A DNA stretch of 64,000 nt from NCBI GenBank assembly GCA_017656255.1, contig JACDOE010000001.1, forward strand, positions 747,205 through 811,204, in the 5' to 3' direction. This DNA comes from Bacillaceae bacterium. Lineage in GTDB: Bacteria; Bacillota; Bacilli; JACDOE01. The notes beneath the pieces were generated by a model that saw only the letters and a program-made list of their open reading frames with translations, did no database searches and was not told where the DNA came from. Within the stretch, counting starts at the first letter, position 1; every line of letters starts with the position of its first letter. Shown here piece by piece: positions 25,718-34,508 of this stretch. A program made the translations under genes and the position numbers.

Positions 25718-26239
25718 CTAAACCAGCCCTTCCAGAAGATGTACCGTAACCGTCTTTCTCTCAATATCAATCTCCCTGATACAGTCTTCGATATAAGGCA
25801 GGAGGATTTCTTTTTTGCCGCGTTCGGGTTGCACAACCCAGACATCATTGGCACCTGTCTGAAGAATATCTTTTATGGTTCCCAGCTTTTCTCCTTCAGT
25901 CGTATAGACATCACTGCCTATAATCTGGTAAAAATAGTATTCTCCCTCTTCAAGCGTCTCATCTTCATCGACCTGCACCTTCAGCATGCCGCCTTTAAAA
26001 ACTTCCACATCATTGATGTCATCATAACCTTCAAATTTAAGCAAATAAAACTTTTTGTGCGTCCGAACATGCTCAATGAATAATTCCAGGGGATCCGGCC
26101 GGTCGGGATGGTAAAGATATAACAAATTTCCCTTCTGATATCTCTGTTCCGGAGAGTCCGTCAGTGAGATCACTTTTACTTCTCCTTTAATGCCGTGGGT
26201 ATTTACGATTTTTCCGACATTGAGATAACGATCCGCCAC
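25718..26239 (-). CDS. rimM: Ribosome maturation factor RimM
   Basis: RimM assists 30S head assembly by binding S19. The 173-residue protein has the N-terminal RimM domain ([21 protein letters not shown]) and the PRC-barrel domain ([39 protein letters not shown]). The start overlaps the last base of the ylqD stop, so the genes are tightly coupled. Confidence 0.96.
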   Translation of the reverse strand: MADRYLNVGKIVNTHGIKGEVKVISLTDSPEQRYQKGNLLYLYHPDRPDPLELFIEHVRTHKKFYLLKFEGYDDINDVEVFKGGMLKVQVDEDETLEEGEYYFYQIIGSDVYTTEGEKLGTIKDILQTGANDVWVVQPERGKKEILLPYIEDCIREIDIERKTVTVHLLEGLV

Positions 26240-26664
26240 TATGATTCCTCCATTTCCGCCGGGTTCCGGATTGATTCTACGATTCCGTCCCGAATCACAA
26301 TTTCCGTCCGGGCCATGATGTCATCCCAGTTATCCCCTTCTCGAACTGTCACTGAGCTTTCCACCGTTCCTTTTACAATTTCACTGCCGAGAGGGAGCCT
26401 GTCTACCTGCTGAAGCTGCAGTTCAATCTGTTCGATTTTTTGCTTGCGCATCTGTTCTTCCTTCTCGATCCGCTCTTCCACGATTTTACGCGCTTCATTT
26501 CCTTTCTTGAGCGCATCGCTCAGCAGTTTCTTCTTTTGAAAATGAAGTTGTTCCAGTTCCATTTTTAACCGGTGGATCGAATCTTGAAACTCATCCTTTA
26601 GTTCTTCCCTGCTTTTTTCGGTTAAAATCATTTTAACGGTTACCGGACGGATTATTTTAATCAT
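26239..26664 (-). CDS. YlqD-family protein
   Basis: A 141-residue protein of the Bacillales YlqD family: N-terminal VTVKMILTEKSREEL, then a long charged coiled coil (about 20-90, with QDSIHRLKMELEQLHFQKK), then a small beta-rich end (EGDNWDDIMARTEIVIRDG). Function unknown. It lies between khpA and rimM in the conserved ribosome-maturation cluster, which suggests a role in RNA or ribosome metabolism by context only. Confidence 0.9.
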   Translation of the reverse strand: MIKIIRPVTVKMILTEKSREELKDEFQDSIHRLKMELEQLHFQKKKLLSDALKKGNEARKIVEERIEKEEQMRKQKIEQIELQLQQVDRLPLGSEIVKGTVESSVTVREGDNWDDIMARTEIVIRDGIVESIRNPAEMEES

Positions 26665-26703
26665 GACACCACCTCAAAGGTTTCGGCATGGCATATCAAA
26701 TGC

Positions 26704-26732
26704 TTAAAAAGCTGGGGGCTTCCCAGCTTTTC
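26704..26732 (-). terminator. Terminator or attenuator between khpA and ylqD
   Basis: Minus strand: AAAAGCTGGG / CCCAGCTTTTT around a short loop, ending in a T run. It sits downstream of khpA and before ylqD, so it may reduce rather than stop readthrough into ylqD-rimM-trmD. Confidence 0.65.
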
Positions 26733-26781
26733 ATGTTCAATCGATGTATAAGTATCAGACATCCAAAAGGTTGTCCGTACT

Positions 26782-27009
26782 CTAAATAATTTCGACCATC
26801 ACTTTCTTTTTCTGTTTAACAGCTGCTGCATTGACGACCACACGCAGTGCTCTGGCGATCCGGCCCTGTTTGCCGATGATTTTACCCATGTCGTCCGGGT
26901 GAACGGACAATTCGTAGACAATGGTTCGTTCACCGGCATTTTCACTCACACGGACGTCTTCAGGATGATCGACCAGCGCTCTGGCGATGGTCTCAATTAA
27001 ATCTTTCAT
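26782..27009 (-). CDS. khpA: RNA-binding KH protein KhpA (YlqC)
   Basis: The 75-residue single KH-domain protein has the GKQGR-type loop (MGKIIGKQGRIARALRVVV, about 42-60). KhpA pairs with KhpB/Jag in many Bacillota and binds RNA, affecting cell-envelope growth. AGGAGG precedes the ATG. It follows rpsP by 24 bases and is probably cotranscribed with it. Confidence 0.95.
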   Translation of the reverse strand: MKDLIETIARALVDHPEDVRVSENAGERTIVYELSVHPDDMGKIIGKQGRIARALRVVVNAAAVKQKKKVMVEII

Positions 27010-27033
27010 GATTTCCTCCTAATCGTCAGGCGA

Positions 27034-27303
27034 TTACTTCTGCCTGGCTTCATGGACTTTGGTCATAATTCCAGCTTTGCTGAACAGATTGCGAACAGTG
27101 TCGGTCGGTTGTGCACCGTCAAGCAGCCATTTCAGTGCTTTTTCCTCATCAATTTTAACCTGGGCGGGTTCTGCCACCGGGTTATAGTAACCGATTTCCT
27201 CGATAAAACGGCCATCACGAGGAGAACGGGAGTCCGCTACCACAACGCGGTAGAACGGATTTTTCTTCGCACCCATACGCTTCAGGCGAATTTTTACTGC
27301 CAT
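27034..27303 (-). CDS. rpsP: 30S ribosomal protein S16
   Basis: The 89-residue protein begins [19 protein letters not shown] and continues [20 protein letters not shown], both diagnostic of S16. The ATG at 27303 is placed by AAAGGAGGTGA six bases upstream; three extra codons in front are unlikely. It lies between ffh and khpA, as in B. subtilis. A hairpin (GAAGGGAT/ATCCCTTC, 27405-27438) without a T run occupies the 145-base gap to ffh. Confidence 0.97.
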   Translation of the reverse strand: MAVKIRLKRMGAKKNPFYRVVVADSRSPRDGRFIEEIGYYNPVAEPAQVKIDEEKALKWLLDGAQPTDTVRNLFSKAGIMTKVHEARQK

Positions 27304-27448
27304 TGATGTCACCTCCTTTAAATATGTATTGGTCTGGTTTCTGTTCAGCTGTCTTATTCAGGCTGACAAAAAGCAGAACAATACATACTCTGTTTAATAG
27401 CGGAGAAGGGATCGGCCCTGGTGTCCGGTCATCCCTTCCCCGTGGGAT

Positions 27449-28795
27449 TTAAAAAGGAAATTTAAAACCGCCCAGCCGTTTTTTCTTTTTGCCCTGCATA
27501 TTGCCGAATTGTTTCATCATCTTCTTCATGTCATTGAATTGCTTGAGAAGCCGGTTGACTTCCTGTAGCGATGTACCGCTCCCTTTCGCAATCCGTTTTC
27601 TGCGGCTCGCGTTGATGATACCGGGATTTCGCTTTTCCTCGGTAGTCATCGATTTGATGATGGCTTCCACCCGGGCCAGGGCTTTCTCATCGACATTCAG
27701 GTTCTTCATGCCCTTCATTTTGTTCATCCCGGGGATCATCCCAATCAGGTCTTCGAGAGGTCCCATGTTTTTAACCTGTTCCATTTGTTCCAGAAAATCT
27801 TCAAAGGTAAACTCGGCTTTGCGCAGTTTCCGTTCCATCTCTTTTGCCTTTTCTTCATCCACGTTGGCCTGCGCTTTCTCGATCAGGGACAAGACGTCAC
27901 CCATGCCGAGAATCCGGGAAGCCATGCGATCGGGATGGAAAGGTTCAAGGGCGTCCATCTTTTCACCCATCCCGGCAAATTTGATGGGACAACCGGTTAC
28001 AGCTTTGACGGAAAGGGCCGCCCCACCGCGGGTATCCCCGTCCAGCTTGGTCAGGACAACTCCGGTCAATTCAAGCTGGGAATTGAAACTTTCCGCCACG
28101 TTCACCGCATCCTGACCGGTCATGGCATCCACCACCAGCAGAATTTCATGCGGCCCTACAGTAGAACGGATGTCCTTCAATTCATTCATCAGCTCTTCAT
28201 CAATATGAAGACGTCCCGCTGTATCCAGCAACACATAATCCAGATGTTGTTCCTTTGCGTATTCAACCGCTTCCCTGGCAATTTCCACCGGGCTGACCTT
28301 GTCTCCTTTAGAGAAAACAGGAATGTCCAGTTGTTCTCCCAGTACCTCAAGCTGTTTAATCGCCGCCGGGCGGTAGATGTCACAGGCCACCAAAAGAGGT
28401 TTGCGGTTCTGACTGGTTTTCAGATAACGGGCCAGTTTACCGGTGGTCGTGGTTTTACCGGCCCCCTGCAACCCCACCATCATCACGATGGTCGGTGCTT
28501 TGGGAGCCACGGCAATCTTAACCTGTTCTCCCCCCATCAAATCGGTCAATTCATCGTGAACGACTTTGATGACCTGTTGTCCGGGAGTCAGACTCTTCAA
28601 CACTTCCTGGCCAACGGCCCGCTCTTTTACCTTTTTGATAAAATTCTTGACAACTTTAAAGTTAACGTCCGCTTCAAGCAGTGCAAGGCGGACTTCACGC
28701 ATTGCATCATTGACGTCGTTCTCAGACACTTTCCCTTTTCCGCGAAGTTTTGAGAATGTTTCCTGCAGTCGGTTGGCTAAACCTTCAAATGCCAT
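27449..28795 (-). CDS. ffh: Signal recognition particle protein Ffh
   Basis: Ffh binds SRP RNA and signal sequences and, with FtsY, targets membrane proteins. The 448-residue protein has the N domain (MAFEGLANRLQETFSKLRGKG), the GTPase G domain with GLQGAGKTTTTGKLARYL, DTAGRLH and TKLDGDTRGG, and the methionine-rich M domain with a GMNKMKGMKN loop, KRIAKGSGT and the Met-rich C terminus. The start at ATG 28795 matches the family; a frame extending to 28894 adds unrelated residues. It lies 17 bases after ylxM. Confidence 0.97.
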   Translation of the reverse strand: MAFEGLANRLQETFSKLRGKGKVSENDVNDAMREVRLALLEADVNFKVVKNFIKKVKERAVGQEVLKSLTPGQQVIKVVHDELTDLMGGEQVKIAVAPKAPTIVMMVGLQGAGKTTTTGKLARYLKTSQNRKPLLVACDIYRPAAIKQLEVLGEQLDIPVFSKGDKVSPVEIAREAVEYAKEQHLDYVLLDTAGRLHIDEELMNELKDIRSTVGPHEILLVVDAMTGQDAVNVAESFNSQLELTGVVLTKLDGDTRGGAALSVKAVTGCPIKFAGMGEKMDALEPFHPDRMASRILGMGDVLSLIEKAQANVDEEKAKEMERKLRKAEFTFEDFLEQMEQVKNMGPLEDLIGMIPGMNKMKGMKNLNVDEKALARVEAIIKSMTTEEKRNPGIINASRRKRIAKGSGTSLQEVNRLLKQFNDMKKMMKQFGNMQGKKKKRLGGFKFPF

Positions 28796-28812
28796 ACCCG
28801 TTTTCCGCCTCC

Positions 28813-29166
28813 TTAAGAATCGATGGCCTTTAAATCCTGAATGGTGTTCCTGATCTTCTGATAAACATCCGGCAGGGAAGGATCCCGGTTCCATATGTCA
28901 ATATAGGTTTCCAGTTCTTGGAGTAACGCCTGCCGTTTTTGATCTCTGGCCAGTAGATGCAACTTCTCTTCCAGTTCAAAAAGGGTTTTTTCCGCTCGTT
29001 TCAGCTGGTCATAGACCGCCTGGCGGGATTTATTCTGAAGTTCGGCAATTTCGCCGAGTGACAAATCATCGTGATAATACATTTCCAGTACCTGTTTTTG
29101 CTGATCTTTTAACAGGATGTGATAATAATCAAATAACAGATTAACGGTTGTCGTTTTATCCAGCAT
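28813..29166 (-). CDS. ylxM: YlxM-family helix-turn-helix protein
   Basis: The 117-residue protein begins MLDKTTTVNLLFDYYHILL and has the sigma-70-region-4-like HTH YYHDDLSLGEIAELQNKSRQ (about 29-48) followed by a coiled coil. YlxM is conserved just upstream of ffh in Bacillota and acts as an accessory SRP component in streptococci. The ATG at 29166 fits the family length; 18 codons further upstream are open but not family-like. Confidence 0.92.
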   Translation of the reverse strand: MLDKTTTVNLLFDYYHILLKDQQKQVLEMYYHDDLSLGEIAELQNKSRQAVYDQLKRAEKTLFELEEKLHLLARDQKRQALLQELETYIDIWNRDPSLPDVYQKIRNTIQDLKAIDS

Positions 29167-29286
29167 GGGCGTTTTCGTCACGTCCCTTTGCCCGGCCGAA
29201 AAGCCCGGCTCAAATATCACTCCGCCTTATTTTAACGTTTTTACAATCAGGGTGTCAAGTTTTTTTCCTTTACACCGATTTATCAC

Positions 29287-29328
29287 TGAAAAAATGCGTA
29301 ACGGCTTAAATCGCTACGCATTTTTTTC
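29287..29328 (-). terminator. Terminator overlapping the ftsY stop codon
   Basis: AAAAAATGCGTA / TACGCATTTTTT forms a long symmetric stem with T runs on both strands. The ftsY stop codon lies inside it. It separates ftsY-smc from ylxM-ffh. Confidence 0.85.
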
Positions 29329-30315
29329 TTCCTGTTCTTCTTCCATCACATCCGCAAACAGGGCGTGTACAAATTGTTCCGCATCAAACGGCTGCAGATC
29401 ATCCATCTTTTCGCCCAGTCCCACATATTTAACCGGAATATTCAATTCATTGCGGATGGCAATCACAATGCCCCCTTTGGCCGTGCCATCCAGTTTGGTC
29501 AGTACAATTCCGCTGACACTGGCCGCCTCACTGAACTGACGCGCCTGGTTCAATGCATTCTGACCAGTGGTGGCATCGAGAACCAGCAATACCTCATGGG
29601 GAGCATCCGGCACTTCCCTTTGAATGACACGAACCACCTTGTTCAGCTCATTCATCAGATTAACCTTGTTCTGCAGGCGTCCGGCTGTATCACAGAGGAC
29701 AATATCCGCATCACGGGAACGGGCGGACTGGATCGCATCATAGATGACCGCGGCCGGATCGGATCCCGCCTGATGTTTGATCACATCCACACCGACACGT
29801 TCTCCCCAGACTTCCAGCTGTTCAATGGCACCGGCACGGAAAGTATCACCGGCAGCCAGCACCACTTTTTTGCCCTGTTGTTTAAACATATGGGCCATCT
29901 TGCCGATGGTCGTGGTCTTGCCGACGCCATTGACGCCGACAAACAAAATGATGTTCAGTCGTCCGTCTTCAACATTGAGACCGGTTTGTTGGGTTTCATC
30001 GTTTTTCAGAAGCCCCACCAGTTTTTCAGATAGGATGGGTTGCAGATCAGCGGTATTTTCAATCGCATGCTTTTTCGCTTCGTCACGAACATCATCCACC
30101 AGCTCCATCACCGTTGCCACACCGACATCAGATGCGATCAGGATTTCTTCCAGTTCTTCAAAAAATTCTTCATCTACTTTCTTGTACTGGCGGACCAGTT
30201 GTTCCACTTTTCCCACGAGGGAATCGCGCGTTTTGGAAAGACCGTCTTTAAATTTTGACGTGACTTCTTCGGTTTTGTTCGATATCTTTTCTTTTAATTT
30301 CTTAAAAAAACTCAT
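29314..30315 (-). CDS. ftsY: Signal recognition particle receptor FtsY
   Basis: FtsY is the membrane-associated SRP receptor GTPase. The 333-residue protein has a short charged A region (MSFFKKLKEKISNKTEEVTS), the N domain, and the G domain with FVGVNGVGKTTTIGKMAH (about 115-132), DTAGRLQNKVNLMNEL and TKLDGTAKGG. The length is typical of Gram-positive FtsY with its reduced A domain. It lies 14 bases after smc, as in Bacillus. Confidence 0.97.
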   Translation of the reverse strand: MSFFKKLKEKISNKTEEVTSKFKDGLSKTRDSLVGKVEQLVRQYKKVDEEFFEELEEILIASDVGVATVMELVDDVRDEAKKHAIENTADLQPILSEKLVGLLKNDETQQTGLNVEDGRLNIILFVGVNGVGKTTTIGKMAHMFKQQGKKVVLAAGDTFRAGAIEQLEVWGERVGVDVIKHQAGSDPAAVIYDAIQSARSRDADIVLCDTAGRLQNKVNLMNELNKVVRVIQREVPDAPHEVLLVLDATTGQNALNQARQFSEAASVSGIVLTKLDGTAKGGIVIAIRNELNIPVKYVGLGEKMDDLQPFDAEQFVHALFADVMEEEQEEKNA

Positions 30316-30329
30316 CGCGTCGGGCCTCC

Positions 30330-33300
30330 TTATGCAGACTCATTCAACAGCTTTTCCTGGTCTTCCAGGCGTACGCTCACCAGCCTGGATACGCCGGATT
30401 CCTGCATGGTGATACCGTACAGGACATCCGATTCTTCCATAGTTCCTTTACGGTGAGTGACAACGATAAACTGGGTCTGTTCACAAAATTCTCTTAAATA
30501 ACGGGCAAAACGTGTAACATTGGCTTCGTCCAGGGCCGCTTCCACCTCATCCAGTACACAGAACGGTACAGGCTTGACTCTCAGGATGGAAAACAAAAGG
30601 GCGATGGCCGTCAATGCCTTTTCGCCCCCGGACAGAAGGGCGAGATGCTGCAGTTTTTTACCGGGGGGTTGCGCGACGATATCAATTCCGGTCTGCAACA
30701 GATTGTCCGGTTCAGACAATTGCAGATCAGCGCGTCCACCCCCGAACAATTGATTAAATACATCATTGAAATGAGAGCGAATCTCTTCGAAAGTTTGCTC
30801 AAAGCGACGCGACATTTCTTCGTTCATTTCCTGAATCACCTGGTACAGGGTATCCATCGCTTTCAGTAGATCTTCTCTCTGTCCGGTCAGGAAATTAAAA
30901 CGTTCTGAGAGCCGTTCATGTTCCTCAATCGCCCCCAGATTAACCGTGCCCAGCATCACAATTTTCTGTTTGATGCTCTGTACCCGGCTTCGCACTTCCT
31001 CAATGTTCTCCGGTGGCGGATACTCCTCTTTCGCCCGTTCATAGGTCAGTTCATAGTCTTCACTTAATTTATTCAACAAGTTGTCCAGTTCCACATCAAA
31101 CCGATTGACTCTGACTTCTTCCTGATGCAGGCGATTTTCCGTTTCATTGAGCTGTTTGCGGAATTCGCGGTTTTCAAGTTCAAGATGCTCCAGATCCTTC
31201 TGCATGCTCTGTCTTTTTTCACGGAGCGTCTGAATGGTATAAGCCAGCTTTTCTTTTTCGCCGCGCTTCTCTTCGATTTCCTGTTCGGTTCTTTCTTCTT
31301 CATCGCCGCTGTTTTCCATCTGATGTTCCAGTTGTTCCAACTCGTTCAGGGCCTGTTCATGCTCCAGGCGGATCTCCTGATATTCCTGTTCGAGCCGGCT
31401 GTAATTCTGTACACGGGACTCATACTTCTGTCTGATTTCAGCCACCCGAACCTTCAGATCGGTGATGCGGGAACTCATTTCTTCCCGGGACGTTTCTTTT
31501 TCACGCTGAAGTTTTTCTGCCCGGGCGATATCTTCTTTCTTCTGGCCGGCAGCCTGTTCCGCTGCCTTCAATTCGTCCTGAAGTTTGTGGATCTGATTTC
31601 TTGCCTGTTCAATCTCTTTATCATAGCCCGCTTTTTCACGGTCATAATGGGTCAGGCGTTCATCGACATTCTTTTTCTCAACGGCTGCCTGATCCAGTTG
31701 TCCCTTTAACTCCTGTTCGCGTACCCGCAATTGTTCACCTTCAGAACGCAGTTCTTCCTGCTTCTGCTCCAGGGTTGAGATGGACGTATCGGTTTCTGTG
31801 ATCCGTTTCTCCACATCTTCAATCTGGCTGCGTACCTGAACCAGCTCATCTTCGAGTTGTTCAACCTGCCTCTGTCTTCCCAGAAGACTGGTATTCTTCT
31901 GCCTGGATGTTCCTCCCGTCATGGAACCTCCCGGATTGACCACATCCCCGTCCAGGGTCACAAGCCTGTATTTATAATGTAACAGACGGGCAACCCGGTT
32001 TGCATCCTCCAGCGTTCTGGTAATCAAAACCGTTCCCAGCAGATTTTCTACGATCTTCTGATAAGTCGGGGCAAATTTGACCAGCCGGGAAGCGATTCCA
32101 ACAATGCCCGGATCGCCGGCAATCTTTTGTTCATCCTGTTGATTTAAAAAGCGGGAGCGGATGACATCCAGCGGCAAAAACGTCGCACGTCCCAGGTTTC
32201 GTTTTTTGAGGAAGGCGATCGCGTCACGCCCTGCTTTTTCGTCTTCAACGACCACATGTTGCAGCGCACTTCCCAGAGCGGTTTCGAGAGCGATTTCATA
32301 ATCCTTCGGTACCTCGATCAGTTCGGCCACCGCCCCGTGAATTCCCTGCAGGTGGGTATCCCGGTTTTTAAGTATTTCTTTAACACCCTGAAAGAAACCG
32401 GAATAATCGGACTGCATCTCTTTTAACAGTTCCAGACGGGAGGAAAGGGTATCCTGTTTCTGTTGCCACTGTCTGAGTTCCTTGTGTAATTGATCCCTTC
32501 TGGCCACGGATTCTTTCAGCTGAGAAACCGTTTGCTTATACGTTTCGACCCGTTCGGAAAGTTCGGTCTCGGCCATCTGCAACTGTTGTGTCAATGATTT
32601 GTGACGCTGTTCCACCTGTTTTCGAATTTCCAGGATACGGTGGTTTTCCTGTTCGAGGCTGGTTCGTTTTTTCTCGTTATGCTCCGCCGATTCTGAGTAG
32701 TGCCGAATATCATTGCGGATGGTGGAGATGCGGTTGAGGATCTCGTTATATTCTTCTTTTAACTTGTCTACATTGTTTTCAAGAGATTGCGAGATCCCTT
32801 CCAGTTCTTCCAGTTCAAGTTGAAGATTTTGTTCTGCTTCCTGCAGGTGTTCATAAGTTTCATCCCGCTTGGCTTTTTCCTCATCCATCTGTTTCTGAAT
32901 CGTATCCAGCCTGTTTTTTAACTTCTCAATTGTCTCCGTGAGGGACGTTTTATTCTGTGAATAGTTCCGTTTACGTTCTTTAAGGACTTCCCGATGCCCC
33001 TCTTTCTTCTCTACCTCTTCACTGACGATCAGCAGATTCTTCTGGGATTCGTCAAGCTGCTTGTCCAGTTCATTCACATTCCAGCGTAGTTCTTCCATAC
33101 AGGCATCCCGGCTGCTCACTTCTGAAGAAAGTTCGGCGTGCCGATCTTTCAGATCTGATAGTTTTTGTTTCGATTCATTCCATTTTCTATGTAAGTCTTC
33201 AATTTGATAAACATACAGGCTGACTTCATTCTGTTTCAATTCTTTTTTATAATCCAGGTATTTTCTGGCTTTATCCGCCTGCTGTTCCAGCGGCTCAATC

Positions 33301-33902
33301 TGTTCTTCGATCTCCGCAATGATATCCTGTATGCGATCCAGGTTCTGCCTGGTATCCTCCAGTTTTTTCTCGGCTTCTTTTTTGCGGGTTTTATATTTTA
33401 CAATCCCGGCGGCTTCTTCAAAAATAGCTCGCCGGTCTTCCGATTTACTGCTGAGAATTTCTTCGATTCGCCCCTGTCCGATGATGGAATAAGCTTCTTT
33501 TCCCACACCGGTATCCATAAAAAGTTCCACAATGTCTTTCATGCGACAATGCTGCTTGTTGATAAAATACTCACTGTCACCGGATCGATAGACTCGCCGT
33601 GTGATGGTCACTTCCGCATAGTCGATGTCGAGTGATCCGTCCGTATTGTCAAGAGTCAGCGATACCTCACAGAAATTGACCGGCTTGCGTGAATCACTTC
33701 CGGAGAAAATAATATCTTCCATTTTGGCGCCACGCAGGGATTTGGCACTCTGCTCCCCCAGTACCCAGCGAATGGCATCGGAAATATTACTCTTGCCGCT
33801 TCCATTGGGACCCACTACTGCTGTAATACCCGGAACGAATTCGAGTTCAGTTCGATCCGCAAAGGATTTGAACCCGGTCAATTCCAGACGTTTCAAACGC
33901 AT
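30330..33902 (-). CDS. smc: Chromosome segregation ATPase SMC
   Basis: The 1190-residue SMC condensin has an N-terminal ATPase half with Walker A GPNGSGKSNISDAI (about 32-45), a long coiled coil (about 165-500), the hinge (about 515-665) containing a GGSMTGG-type turn, a second coiled coil (about 675-1010), and the C-terminal half with signature LSGGEKALTAIALLF and Walker B FCVLDEVEAALDEAN. The ATG at 33902 has GGGAGG upstream and yields the standard MRLKRLELTGFKSFAD start. It compacts the chromosome and aids segregation with ScpA/ScpB, which are not in this window. Confidence 0.98.
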   Translation of the reverse strand: MRLKRLELTGFKSFADRTELEFVPGITAVVGPNGSGKSNISDAIRWVLGEQSAKSLRGAKMEDIIFSGSDSRKPVNFCEVSLTLDNTDGSLDIDYAEVTITRRVYRSGDSEYFINKQHCRMKDIVELFMDTGVGKEAYSIIGQGRIEEILSSKSEDRRAIFEEAAGIVKYKTRKKEAEKKLEDTRQNLDRIQDIIAEIEEQIEPLEQQADKARKYLDYKKELKQNEVSLYVYQIEDLHRKWNESKQKLSDLKDRHAELSSEVSSRDACMEELRWNVNELDKQLDESQKNLLIVSEEVEKKEGHREVLKERKRNYSQNKTSLTETIEKLKNRLDTIQKQMDEEKAKRDETYEHLQEAEQNLQLELEELEGISQSLENNVDKLKEEYNEILNRISTIRNDIRHYSESAEHNEKKRTSLEQENHRILEIRKQVEQRHKSLTQQLQMAETELSERVETYKQTVSQLKESVARRDQLHKELRQWQQKQDTLSSRLELLKEMQSDYSGFFQGVKEILKNRDTHLQGIHGAVAELIEVPKDYEIALETALGSALQHVVVEDEKAGRDAIAFLKKRNLGRATFLPLDVIRSRFLNQQDEQKIAGDPGIVGIASRLVKFAPTYQKIVENLLGTVLITRTLEDANRVARLLHYKYRLVTLDGDVVNPGGSMTGGTSRQKNTSLLGRQRQVEQLEDELVQVRSQIEDVEKRITETDTSISTLEQKQEELRSEGEQLRVREQELKGQLDQAAVEKKNVDERLTHYDREKAGYDKEIEQARNQIHKLQDELKAAEQAAGQKKEDIARAEKLQREKETSREEMSSRITDLKVRVAEIRQKYESRVQNYSRLEQEYQEIRLEHEQALNELEQLEHQMENSGDEEERTEQEIEEKRGEKEKLAYTIQTLREKRQSMQKDLEHLELENREFRKQLNETENRLHQEEVRVNRFDVELDNLLNKLSEDYELTYERAKEEYPPPENIEEVRSRVQSIKQKIVMLGTVNLGAIEEHERLSERFNFLTGQREDLLKAMDTLYQVIQEMNEEMSRRFEQTFEEIRSHFNDVFNQLFGGGRADLQLSEPDNLLQTGIDIVAQPPGKKLQHLALLSGGEKALTAIALLFSILRVKPVPFCVLDEVEAALDEANVTRFARYLREFCEQTQFIVVTHRKGTMEESDVLYGITMQESGVSRLVSVRLEDQEKLLNESA

Positions 33903-34022
33903 ATCTCTTCCTCCCAACCTGCTATTAACTGTATTATTGTATCATATTCTACCGGTAAATCATAACCATTTCCCTATATATCGTCATATTTGCGGCAACG
34001 TATAAATCCTGACGATATAAAG

Positions 34023-34053
34023 AAAAAGGCCCCCGTCACCGAAGGCCTTTTTT
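34023..34053. terminator. Bidirectional terminator downstream of the microprotein pair
   Basis: AAAAAGGCC / GGCCTTTTTT stem with a loop of about 12 bases. On the minus strand it ends the transcript of the two YjcZ-like genes before smc. Confidence 0.85.
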
Positions 34054-34061
34054 CCTGAGAT

Positions 34062-34151
34062 TTAGTCCTCTCCTGCACCTATAATGACCAGCAGAATAAA
34101 CAGGACGAGGATGATCAAAAATTCTTCTTCATCTAATCCAAGCAAACCCAT
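34062..34151 (-). CDS. YjcZ-like sporulation microprotein, copy 1
   Basis: A 29-residue hydrophobic peptide: MGLLGLDEEE, then FLIILVLFILLVIIGAGED. The core resembles the YjcZ family of small sporulation-associated membrane peptides in Bacillales. GAAAGGGG lies upstream at a workable distance. The gene lies 25 bases after a near-identical second copy (34177-34269) on the same strand, and a terminator follows. Twin copies with conserved coding and separate ribosome binding sites make this a real gene despite its size. Confidence 0.8.
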   Translation of the reverse strand: MGLLGLDEEEFLIILVLFILLVIIGAGED

Positions 34152-34176
34152 TTTGCGTCAACCCCTTTCAATGAAT

Positions 34177-34269
34177 TTAGTCTTCACCTGCCCCGACTAT
34201 CACAAGCAGGATGAACAGGACGAGGATGATCAAAAACATTTCATCATCGCCGAAAAAACTGCTGCTCAT
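34177..34269 (-). CDS. YjcZ-like sporulation microprotein, copy 2
   Basis: A 30-residue peptide: MSSSFFGDDEM, then FLIILVLFILLVIVGAGED. The hydrophobic half and the acidic GED end match copy 1 almost exactly, including a 23-base stretch of identical DNA, so the pair is a tandem duplication. AAAGGGGG precedes the ATG. Upstream on the minus strand is CATAGTTTA (near 34297-34305), a match to the CATAnnnTA -10 of SigE/SigK mother-cell promoters, but no convincing -35 was found. Confidence 0.8.
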   Translation of the reverse strand: MSSSFFGDDEMFLIILVLFILLVIVGAGED

Positions 34270-34420
34270 GCTGGGTTCCCCCTTTCATCCTTTTCACTGA
34301 TAAACTATGTAAACGAATGTACGGTTGTATGTTTATCTGCCTATCTGCTGTAAAGTTGGGCGGTTACATTCGGACAAGCCCAGACCTGCCACTACCCATC
34401 TTACAAAACTTTATTCGGAT

Positions 34421-34446
34421 AAAAAAAACCCGGATTCATGCCGGGT
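34421..34446 (-). terminator. Terminator downstream of rnc (distal)
   Basis: Minus strand: CCCGG-catgaat-CCGGG followed by eight T. It is the stronger of two tandem terminators after rnc. The rest of the 34270-34420 gap holds only the possible microprotein promoter. Confidence 0.85.
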
Positions 34447-34480
34447 ATCTGAAAACGACAGATTCAATTTTTTCAAAAAT

Positions 34481-34508
34481 AAAAACCGATGTGGCTCACC
34501 GGTTTTTT
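34481..34508 (-). terminator. Terminator downstream of rnc (proximal)
   Basis: Minus strand: AAAAACCG / CGGTTTTT with a loop of about 11 bases and a further ATTTTTG run, directly at the rnc stop codon. Confidence 0.75.

Noticed and set aside
27785-28753. 322-codon plus-strand open frame
   Set aside because: Antisense to ffh, no family resemblance and no ribosome binding site.
34084-34353. 89-codon plus-strand frame across the microprotein region
   Set aside because: It is antisense to the two YjcZ-like genes, which have good ribosome binding sites and family-like sequence.
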